Shown here: positions 37,001 to 49,000 of the stretch, piece after piece | Layout: each line of letters starts with the position of its first letter | How positions within the stretch are numbered: position 1 is the stretch's first letter | Assembly (NCBI GenBank): GCA_026874595.1 | Contig: CM049319.1 | Coordinates: forward strand, 1,309,501-1,373,500 | Reading direction: 5' to 3' | Source of the DNA: Sipunculus nudus | Taxonomy: Eukaryota > Annelida > Sipuncula > Golfingiida > Sipunculidae | DNA length: 64,000 nucleotides | Notes under the pieces: model-generated | Told to the model about the DNA's origin: nothing | Database searches by the model: none | The model's input: the letters and a program-made list of their open reading frames with translations, nothing else | Made by a program: the position numbers and the translations under genes

Positions 37001-40000
37001 ATGTACTGCTCATGGACAAATTTAATGAATGCAAAAACAGTGGTATGAAGACCAAGTCTCCCCTTCAAGTTTTTAATTATTTTTACAAAAACATTTTTCT
37101 GTCATATAGACTGCATCACAATGGTAAAATACAACTTCACTCATACAAAGGAACAACCCTCAGTTTTAAAAATGTTAAACAAATGTTAAACAAATATGAG
37201 CTACCTGAAGAAAATGGTGAAAGTCTTGAACACAAAAAGTATTGGCAGTGCTGGAATTGGTCTGTTAATAATTTGTAATAATATAAACACTACAATTAAT
37301 TGATTTTTATCTATCAAATACAACCCAAGCACCCTGTGTAATAATTACGAAGCTGACATTAGAGCAGTCCATGTTCTCCAGTGATTATCAGGTTTGTACC
37401 TCTGAGCTGGTGTATCAAGAGGTACAGGTCTCAATATAACTGTGTGTATACATACCATAAGATCAAATATTGTATCATTGTCATCATCGTCATCACACGG
37501 ATCACCCTGGCCATCACGGTCATTGTCTTCCTGCCCGCTGTTAGGGGTGTCAGGACAGTTGTCCTGGGGACATGAGAATAGAAAAATTTAAATATAATGT
37601 CTCTAACATGTGGATTATAAACCCAGACAGTAAGCTGGCAGCAGGTTACAAGCTCTTCTTCCACAGAATATACAGTTCATATATAATGTATGTCTGTGTT
37701 CCAATGTAATGTGAGTAAATGTTCACAAATTCAAAATATTTGTGTGAGATAACATATATAATAAAGTGAGAGATTTTTTGCAAATATTCACATTTATTTT
37801 GAATAACAAAGACAATTAAATCTAAAAAGTATAAGATACTCTTTTTTCATGACTTGATTAATGATAAATATAGTGTTTGAATAAGCATTTCTGGTACCAC
37901 AATTTGGTGACACGTAGAGACATATGATATGATCCATCTGGAGTTCCCTGGACTTTTGTTTAAAAAAAAAATACAAATCCACCTGCCTTTTTACAACCTT
38001 CCTCAAGACATGACAGTGGTATAGTGACAATACCGTCTTGATCTGGATCCAGGCCACAGAGTTTCCCGTTCCCGGCCCAGCCATTATTGCACTGAAATAT
38101 CAAATTAATTGTCATTTAATAACTGCAAGAAGGTACCAAACCGTACTTTAAGGTAGAAAATATAGAATGTTAAAATATCCCAAGTACTGTGTCATGGAGT
38201 CAAATCGAAGCAAGAATGACTGTTTAATGCATGGTAACAGGTGGAATAGTGGTGGTCATAAGTTTTGGAATTATTTCTTTAAAATCTTCATACCTCACAC
38301 TTGTACTGTCCTGGACCTGTGTAGATGCAGGACGCCTCCTGGTGGCAGTCATGGACACCGCTGGCACAGAAGTTGGCAGGCTTACAGCCATAAAATGAGC
38401 TGCCAATCCAGCCAGTCTTACATGGTCCACATATAAAACTTCCCTTCAAATAGAATATTTATGAATATATATCACAAATTATCAGAAAATTATCCAGTAA
38501 AATCAAATGAATTGTACATATATGCACATGGCACTATGACAAGCAAGGTCAATATAAATTTAAATGTTAAAACTTCTGTAATGAATAAATATATACCTGT
38601 GTTACTCATTTCTAGTTTACTTAATCTTTCAGCATTAGTTAAAGTTTTACTTCACAAATGGACACTTTAAAGTATGCAAAATATACACAGCAATTTTAAT
38701 ACTGACCAGAAGTCAGTGGATTAGTGCTTACAACTTAAATGCTACATACCAGCAGGAAAAAACTGATTATCAAAGCAGGTTATTAAATGTAATAAATATA
38801 ATTAAATGTAATTATAAATATAATTTAACGCCAATAGTAAATCTTACCACTGTGTTATAACAGTAAGCATTGGGATCACATCCTCCATTGTTGGTGGCAC
38901 ATTCATCCACATCCCAGCAGCGCTGTGTAACCACGGAGTCATGCTGCCCATTACAGCTATCCAGGAAGTTCCTCCGCTTGAGGGTGGCTCCCAGGGCGTC
39001 CTCGTACGTCCCCTCATAGCCCCATGGACATTCCTTACACTGGTAACCCGGCACCATGTTCTGACAAGTTGCGGGGTCCCAGCATGGGTTGTATGCTGTG
39101 CACTGAAAAGAAAAACAATTTACTATTGATAAAGTATTTTCCAAAGATGTGACTTTGTGAATTCTGTGTTTGGTCCAGGCAGAGTTTTGGTTGTTCGCCT
39201 CACATAATTAATATTTAAGAGACAATGAGTTGGTTGTAGGTTTTGCCATCAGATGGCAACACTAGTCCATCATGTAGTCAGACCTGTAAGACCATAACTT
39301 GTAACTGTACCATACAATAAGATGGCAAACAACATAAATGATCTGGCTATGTAAAGAAATATTAAAACTGATTATCAGCCCGATTAAAGTGATTGAATTA
39401 ATTAGTGATAAAATAAAAGCTTACCAAGATAAAATGTTAGTAGTGATTACTGACTGTGTCATCAATATGATGGAGTGAAAATATTTATACAGGGTAACCT
39501 TGGTTACAGATAATTACTGTACAGCAGTCGTAAAGTTATTATGACTTGAAAATGTACACAGAATAATCTAAATTCTACAGTCTTAATTAAATACCTTAAA
39601 GTAACAAAAACAACAGACAGTCCAAGGGAAGAATTAACAGATTTAGTGTTCCACTTACTGTAGCTTTGTTATAAAAATATACCAACCTCATTGATGTCAG
39701 TGCATGTGGTGCCATCTCCAGAGTATCCTGTAGGACAGTCCAGACAAATATGGGTGTGTGCTCCGCCACTTTTCACATTGACACACTGGGCATCTGCATC
39801 TGCGGACGTGAAACACGGCTTAGTTGTGGCCATGCAGGGACACTGGGTGGTGTCTGTACACAACTGGCAGCGGCCCCCTGCCTCGTCTGCCCAGCTTCCG
39901 TACGGGCAGGGTTCACATCGATCTTTCATCTTACTGGAGCTGTACCCAGCAGGACAAGGAAGGCAAGCAGTGGCCATTGTAGCATTTACGTAGAAACCAG

Positions 40001-43000
40001 GATTACACATGGTGCAGTATTCTGAAATAAATAAAACAAATGACAGTTTTATAATCATTCATGAAATACTGTGGGAGTGGTTAATTTAAAGTGTCTGAAT
40101 ATTCATACTTTTTTCATTTTACAGCATTAGCACAGTTCAAATTTTCAAACAAATCAATATGTACAAGTTGTTCATTTCAAATCAAATTATGACATTATTT
40201 AAATGATCATATAAAAAAATGTTTACAGCACAACCTACCTCCCACCTAACAAGCTCTGGTTGACCGCATATATGCTACAGGTGACTAGTACCTTGACGGT
40301 AAGGTGTAAATAATATGTGATTAACCATAAAAATAACGTTTGATGATGCAATGGTATGGCACCCAGCCAGTCTAAGCAGCCCACAAAGTGTGAACAAAAA
40401 ATAAAGCTAACAAGAATCATCAGGCTGGCTCTCTGTCATACTTCAAAGCCAGGGAGAGGAGGGTCTAAAGTGGTCCCTCTGTACACTGGTAATGCTGTCC
40501 ACCTCTACATGCGTGCCCTGGCTCACACTGAGTACAGGTGGTTGGACAGTGTGTTACTTACCTACATGACCTTCAGACAACATTCCCTCTGTACACTAGT
40601 ACCGCTGTCCACCTCTACACGCATACCCTGGCTCACACTGAGTACAGGTGGTTGGACAGTGTGTTATTTACCTACATGACCATCAGACCATGTTCCCTCT
40701 GTACACTGGTACTGCTGTCCACCTCTACATGCGTACCCTGGCTCACACTGAGTACAGGTGGGTGGACAGTGTGTTACTTACCTACATGACCATCAGACCA
40801 CGTTCCCTCTGTACACTAGTACCACTGTCCACCTCTACACGTGTACCCTGGCTCACACTGAGTACAGGTGGTTGGACAGTGTGTTATTTACCTACATGAC
40901 CATCAGACCACGTTCCCTCTGTACACTGGTACTGCTGTCCACCTCTACATGCGTACCCTGGCTCACACTGAGTACAGGTGGTTGGACAGTGTGTTACTTA
41001 CCTACATGACCATCAGACAACACTCCCTCTGTACACTAGTACTGCTGTCCACCTCTACACGTGTACCCTGGCTCACACTGAGTACAGGTGGGTGGACAGT
41101 GTGTTATTTACCTACATGACCATCAGACCACATTCCCTCTGTACACTGGTACTGCTGTCCACCTCTACATGCGTACCCTGGCTCACACTGAGTACAGGTG
41201 GTTGGACAGTGTGTTATTTACCTACATGACCATCAGACCACGTTCCCTCTGTACACTAGTACCGCTGTCCACCTCTACATGCGTACCCTGGCTCACACTG
41301 AGTACAGGTGGGTGGACAGTGTGTTACTTACCTACATGACCATCAGACCACGTTCCCTCTGTACACTAGTACCACTGTCCACCTCTACACGTGTACCCTG
41401 GCTCACACTGAGTACAGGTGGTTGGACAGTGTGTTATTTACCTACATGAGCATCAGACCACGTTCCCTCTGTACACTGGTACTGCTGTCCACCTCTACAT
41501 GCGTACCCTGGCTCACACTGAGTACAGGTGGTTGGACAGTGTGTTACTTACCTACATGACCATCAGACAACATTCCCTCTGTACACTAGTACCGCTGTCC
41601 ACCTCTACATGCGTACCCTGGCTCACACTGAGTACAGGTGGGTGGAGAGTGTGTTACTTACCTACATGACCATCAGACCACGTTCCCTCTGTACACTAGT
41701 ACCGCTGTCCACCTCTACACGCGTACCCTGGCTCACACTGAGTACAGGTGGTTGGACAGTGTGTTACTTACCTACATGACCATCAGACCACGTTCCCTCT
41801 GTACACTAGTACCACTGTCCACCTCTACACGTGTACCCTGGCTCACACTGAGTACAGGTGGTTGGACAGTGTGTTATTTACCTACATGACCATCAGACCA
41901 CGTTCCCTCTGTACACTAGTACCACTGTCCACCTCTACACGTGTACCCTGGCTCACACTGAGTACAGGTGGTTGGACAGTGTGTTACTTACCTACATGAC
42001 CATCAGACCACGTTCCCTCTGTACACTAGTACCACTGTCCACCTCTGCACGTGTACCCTGGCTCACACTGAGTACAGGTGGGTGGAGAGTGTGTTACTTA
42101 CCTACATGACCATCAGACCACATTCCCTCTGTACACTGGTACTGCTGTCCACCTTGTTGCATGGACGTCACCCGGACATCGGAAGATGGCGCCACGAAGT
42201 GGTGTGGCCGCCCCCGTTTCCACGCTTATGGATCCACCCCGCTATCAGTGACTACTGACGCACTTTTAGAAACATAAAAACTATTCTTGGACCATTCAGT
42301 ACTGGTTTTGCAGTTCTGCCGGCGCTATCGTTTCTCTCAAGCAAAACCACAAACTTCTGCGGTTTCCACCCATTGTTGAAAACCTATAAAAGAACTCGCC
42401 TGCAGTTCGAGGCGGGACTATTGACTTCGCCAACGCCACGTTGCTGTTATCCCCGGGGACCGTGACCGTGGGCTCTTGGTCCCCAAGCCCACGGAATGCC
42501 ATAAACCACGCCATGAACTTTATTATTTAGGAAGAGGAGAGACTTTATGTTTGTTTGGTGCCACATGGATTAATACAGGACTTCAGTTTTGTGTGTGCCC
42601 GAATTATGTGTTGATGATGGACTTCAGTTTCTCGTATACCGGATTCAGTTAAGTATTTCGTTACAGTTCGTTATTTAGAGACTCGGTTTTCGTCAGAGAC
42701 TTGGTTATAAATTACGTTATGTATTGACTATTATATTATTTGTGTATGAATGTAAATATTGTAATCTAGTAATATAGTACTGTTTTTGCACCCATATTTT
42801 GGTTACGTATTCATTTGAAGAGAACGTGTCTGAGCATATGTGTTACGGTTCGGCCTGAGTTGTTTGGTGTGAAAAGGGACCGTAACATAATGGCGACCGC
42901 GACGAGACCCTGTATTTCGTAATAACGGCTACATTTGGATGTAAAATTTCACAGTGGTCTCTATAACTTCTAGGTATTGAACTAGTATTTAACTACAATT

Positions 43001-46000
43001 GAACTCGGATATTTCTCAGACACGTTATCTTGATACTTTGCAAATATGGGTACGGAATTTAAACCAAATGAAATTATACCACAATTAAGAGAAAATAGGA
43101 GCTTATTGTATACGTTAAAGAAAAATGAACTTGAAATTGTTGCTCTACATTTAAATATTGACATCATGGATGTATGCACTGTAGAGGGTTTAAGAAATGT
43201 ACTTAAGAAATCATTATATGGTGATGTAGAAAGTAAAGAGGAATCTGATTTGGAGGAAAAACCTATTAAGGAACCTCTTGGGGCAACGGCTATTGACCCG
43301 ATAGAACTAGAATTGAGAAAGTATGAACTTAAATTGAAATATGAAGCGGAAATCCGTAGATGTGAAATCGAAAGAGAAACGCAAATTAAGTTGAAAGAGT
43401 TAGAGTTACAAAATCCTCAAAATCGTAAAGCACATGAGCCGTCTGAATTCCTATTCAGAAATTCGACAAAAGTACCTCCCTTCAATGAAAATGAAGTGGA
43501 GCGTTATTTCAGTTATTTTGAACGGGTGGCCACTTTAATGGCTTGGCCTAAAGGCCAGTGGACCCTGTTGTTACAAAGCGTTCTGGTTGGTCGCGCACAG
43601 GACGTTTACACTGCGCTCACAGACCAACAATGCAGGGATTACGACACTGTAAAAGAGGTCATTCTGAGAGCCTATGAATTAGTCCCCGAAGCGTATCGCT
43701 TAAAATTTAGGAATGCCACCAAAAGAGAAAATCAATCTCATGTTGAATATGCTAGAGACAAAGAAAGTGCATTTAATAGATGGTGTCAGTCTATGAAAAT
43801 TGATCAGGACTTTGAAAAACTCAAACAACTAATTTTGATAGAAGAGTTCAAAAGGCATATCCGTAGTGACATTAAAATATTTTTGGATGAACATAAAGTA
43901 AGGAATGTAAACGAGGCTGGTGTCCTGGCAGATGAATTTGCCTTGACGCACCGCCCCAGTTATACCAGTCACAGGAGGAGGTATGGTGAGAAAAGAGAAG
44001 GTAGCAAAAGCCCAAAACTGGGTCGGAGAAAGGGTAGTCCCTACTATCGGGGTCACTCCGGCTCAGGTAAACCACAGTCCGATCATGGTAAACCCCAGTG
44101 TAAAAGTCAATCTGACTCTCCTGCTCAACATAAAGAGGGACAACCTAGGACTGGACCCAAATATTGTACATTCTGTGAGTTCAAGGGGCATACAGAATCT
44201 GAGTGTTACAGAAAAAGATACGGTCAAAGTAAGCCTAAACCTAATGCATTGACTGTTACGCAGAGCATGAAACCGGTAACAATGCCCAGTAAACTAGAGA
44301 CTAAAGGTGAAACACAAAGCCCTGTCCACGAGAGCTTTCAGCCCTTTGTGTCAGATGGCTTTGTTCAGTTAGAGGGTAACCATGCAAGAAAGGCCCGTGT
44401 TAAAATCTTAAGGGATACCGGGGCAACCCAAAGCCTCGTTTTGAAATCTGTTCTTCCCTTCTCTAAAGAGAGTTACGCGGGGTGTTCAGTTCTAGTCCAG
44501 GGCGTTAATTCGGAATTTTTAGAAGTTCCATTACACAGAGTGAAACTAGAATCTGATTTAGTCTCTGAATTTGTAACTGTAGGAGTTTGTTCAAAGTTGC
44601 CAGTAGAGGGCGTTTCGCTCCTCCTAGGCAACGATTTAGCTGGTGACAGAGTGAAAATTGATCCCAGAATGACAAAATTGCCGAGCACTGATAGGGACAC
44701 AGACCTGCTCCAGCAGGAGTTTCCGGGCGTATTTCCAGGCTGTGTAGTGACTCGAGCGATGAGTAAAAAGGCAAGTCTGAAACCAGAGAGTTCTGTACTT
44801 GACCTCTCGCAAACCTTTATGGCGCATTCTAACGATGACGTCAGTGGCTTAAAGCCCGTTACGCGAGTAAATATTAAATCGCCCGTATGTGACCCAAGTG
44901 GCACACCCAGTCCAAAGGACTCGACTACAAATGTAGTACAGGGCAAACAGACCCTGAATAGAAATCTCCAAAGGAGTACAAACGGCGTGAAATCGCCTGA
45001 TCAAAATGGGCATGAACAGTTAAAGAAGGATAGGAGTGTAAAGAATGTAGAAGTTAGCATGAAAACTGATGATTTGATAGAAATGCAAAAGAAAGATCCT
45101 GATATTGCCTCCCTTAGAGAAAATGCCTTGACTAAAGAGGAAGCAGATAAAGTTCCAACTTGTTTCACCTTACAGAATGATGTACTAGTCAGAAAATATA
45201 GACCTCCCACCACACCAGCGGACGAAACGTGGAATACTCTTTATCAAATTGTAGTTCCCCCCGAGTATCGCCCAGAAATCTTAAAACTTGCACATGATCA
45301 TCCTATGGCAGGACATTTGGGTGTCAGGAAAACCAAACACAAAATTCTCCAACACTTCTATTGGCCCAAGTTAAAACGAGACGTGGCGAAATACTGTAAA
45401 ACTTGTCATGTGTGTCAAATGATTGGAAAACCAACCCACCAAATTAGTCCTGCGCCACTCTCGCCCATACCAGCAACACATGATGCGTTTGAATCAGTAA
45501 TACTTGACTGTGTAGGACCGCTAAGAAAAACTAAACATGGCAATGAATATGTTCTAACAATCATGTGTACTGCAACTAGATTTCCAGAAGCAATTCCTCT
45601 TAGAACTATATCTGCAAAGAAAATTGTTGAAGCTCTGGTTAAATTTTTTACTACTTTTGGCTTACCAAGAACAATACAAACGGATCAAGGTTCAAATTTC
45701 ATGTCAAATATATTTGCCCAGGTTATGGAAGAGCTAGGCATAAAACACTACAAATCCAGTGCCTACCATCCTGAGAGTCAAGGTGCTCTAGAGCGATTTC
45801 ATCAAACTCTCAAAAACATGATTAGAGCTTATTGTCTTGACACTGGGAACCAGTGGGATGAGGGTTTACCCTTTTTGATATTTGCAGCCCGAGAAGCAGT
45901 GCAAGAAAGCTTAGGGTTTAGCCCTTTTGAATTAGTGTATGGGCACTGTGTAAGAGGCCCCCTGGCGGTGTTAAAAGACACTTGGATCGAAAACAGTTCT

Positions 46001-49000
46001 CAAAGTAGCTTGTTAAAATATGTTCAGGAATTCAAGGAGAAATTAAGTAGGGCAAATGAAATCGCCCAAGAACATTTAAAGAAAGCCCAAAACAAAATGA
46101 AAGTATGGTATGACAAAAAGACGACAAAAAGAGAATTTAAACCTGGTGATAAAGTTCTGGTATTATTCCCAATTCCAGGACATCCCCTGCAAGCAAAATA
46201 CTCTGGACCATACAAAGTTGTTGAGAAGAAATCAGATTTGAATTATGTGATTGATACTCCTGATCGTAGAAAGTCGCATCAACTTTGTCATATAAATATG
46301 TTGAAAGAATATCATGACAGATCAGCAGAAACATGTCAATCTAGTCCTCCCCAAACAAATTTGATACTCATTAAAGAAACTGAAAAGAATGCCGAGGATA
46401 TTCTCATGAAGAAAACTGAACATCCTGTAAAACTGAACAACTCTGATATTTTAAATAATTTAGATCAGAAATTGTCACATTTGGATTTCGATCAGTTATC
46501 AGAGTTGAAGGAAATCCTGCTAAATTATGACTCTTTATTTCCTGATGTCCCCAGTAGAACTAATGTACTACAGCATGATGTAGACGTAGGAGATGCTTCC
46601 CCTATTAAACAGGCACCATATAGAGCTGGTCCCCAAAAGTTACAAGCCATAAAGAATGAAATCAAGTATATGATAGAGAATGATATTATTGAAAACAGCA
46701 GTAGTGCCTGGAGTTCCCCATGTTTGTTGATAAAGAAGCCTGATATGACCTACAGATTTTGTACAGACTATCGAAAAGTTAACACTGTAACAATAACAGA
46801 TACTTACCCTTTGCCCAGAGTGGAAGATTGCATTGATAAGATTGGATCTGCTACGTATATTAGCAAGTTAGATCTGTTGAAAGGTTATTGGCAGGTACCT
46901 CTTACCGAACGGGCTAAGCAAATATCTGCGTTTGTAACGCCAAACGGTTTGTTCCAGTACAAAGTTATGCCCTTCGGAATGAAAAATGGGCCAGCCTGCT
47001 TCATGAGACTTATGAATTGTGTATTATCTGGCTTAGATAACTGTACTTGCTATATTGATGATGTTGTTGTATACAATCACATATGGGAAGATCATAAACA
47101 AAGTTTGGTAGAACTCTTTGAGAGACTGAAAAAAGCAGGATTGACAGTTAATCTTGCCAAGAGTGATTTTTGTCGTGCAACTGTAACATATTTAGGGCAC
47201 GAAGTAGGTCAAGGTTGTGTAAAACCAATTGCCAGTAAAGTATCTGCTATCGTAGAATTTCCAGTTCCTACTAATCGCAAGGAACTAATGCGATTCTTAG
47301 GAATGACTGGGTATTACAGGAAATTTTGTCAAAACTTTGCAGAAGTTGTAAATCCGTTAACGGACCTATTGAAAAAGGACAGAAAATTCCATTGGAATAA
47401 AAACTGTCAAAATGCTTTTGAAAGAGCCAAAGCTATATTACAAAGTGCACCTGTGTTACAGGCTCCAAATTTTGATAAACCGTTTTCTCTCATGACGGAT
47501 GCCAGCGATTGCGGTGTAGGCGCTGTGCTCATCCAAGACGATGACTTTAACATAAGTCATCCGGTTTGCTACTATTCAAAGAAATTTTTACCTCGTCAAA
47601 AGAATTATTCTACTATTGAAAAGGAAACTCTGTCACTATTGATGGCGTTACAGCACTTTGAAGTATATTTGGGCTCTACGCCGTATGATATAACTGTTTA
47701 TACAGATCATAATCCCATAACATTTCTTCATAAGATGAAGAATAATAATCAGAGATTAATGAGATGGAGTCTAGCCCTGTCAGAGTTTAACCTAGTTATC
47801 AAACACATCAAGGGCTCCGATAACATAATCGCTGATACGTTATCGAGACGTCATTAATTTTGATCTGATGATTGCCTCTTGTTATAGCCTCGGACATGTT
47901 TTGTCCTTTGGAAGAGTTGTATTACATATATTACATGTATTAAGATATTGCTGATTATACTATTTGTGATGATGATAATTAATTAGCTGTAAGAAGCATA
48001 AACTAATGCTTAAGATGTCAAACTACTCATATACTCGTCATACAGTGCTAATGCTTTGCTCTCCTTACCTTCTTTCTTTTAAGGGTGGGGGTGTTGCATG
48101 GACGTCACCCGGACATCGGAAGATGGCGCCACGAAGTGGTGTGGCCGCCCCCGTTTCCACGCTTATGGATCCACCCCGCTATCAGTGACTACTGACGCGC
48201 TTTTAGAAACATAAAAACTATTCTTGGACCATTCAGTACTGGTTTTGCAGTTCTGCCGGCGCTATCGTTTCTCTCAAGCAAAACCACAAACTTCTGCGGT
48301 TTCCACCCATTGTTGAAAACCTATAAAACGAACTCGCCTGCAGTTCGAGGCGGGACTATTGACTTCGCCAACGCCACGTTGCTGTTATCCCCGGGGACCG
48401 TGACCGTGGGCTCTTGGTCCCCAAGCCCACGGAATGCCATAAACCACGCCATGAACTTTATTATTTAGGAAGAGGAGAGACTTTATGTTTGTTTGGTGCC
48501 ACATGGATTAATACAGGACTTCAGTTTTGTGTGTGCCCGAATTATGTGTTGATGATGGACTTCAGTTTCTCGTATACCGGATTCAGTTAAGTATTTCGTT
48601 ACAGTTCGTTATTTAGAGACTCGGTTTTCGTCAGAGACTTGGTTATAAATTACGTTATGTATTGACTATTATATTATTTGTGTATGAATGTAAATATTGT
48701 AATCTAGTAATATAGTACTGTTTTTGCACCCATATTTTGGTTACGTATTCATTTGAAGAGAACGTGTCTGAGCATATGTGTTACGGTTCGGCCTGAGTTG
48801 TTTGGTGTGAAAAGGGACCGTAACAACCTCTACACGTGTACCCTGGCTCACACTGAGTACAGGTGGTTGGACAGTGTGTTACTTACCTACATGACCATCA
48901 GACCACGTTCCCTCTGTACACTAGTACCGCTGTCCACCTCTACACGTGTACCCTGGCTCACACTGAGTACAGGTGGTTGGACAGTGTGTTACTTACCTAC

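Larger units (their letters stand above)
42155..48825 (+). mobile_element. Complete Gmr1-like Ty3/gypsy LTR retrotransposon, recent insertion
   Basis: The 6.67-kb element has 733/734-bp LTRs (TGTTGC...TAACA ends), a primer-binding site, one long gag-pol ORF, a short polypurine tract and a 4-bp target duplication. The two LTRs differ by only one substitution and one 1-base indel, so insertion is recent. Pol order is protease, integrase, reverse transcriptase, RNase H, i.e. integrase first as in Ty1/copia, while the RT and GPY/F integrase are Ty3/gypsy-like: the hallmark of Gmr1-like elements. No env-like ORF lies between pol and the 3' LTR. It sits antisense in intron 7 of the mega-TSP-like gene, inside the 110-bp array. 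Confidence 0.95.

Noticed and set aside
43829..46334. Minus-strand ORFs inside the retrotransposon
   Set aside because: Short shadows of the gag-pol reading frame.
47858..48091. Possible env gene making this an errantivirus-like element
   Set aside because: Only about 230 bases with no ORF separate pol from the 3' LTR.
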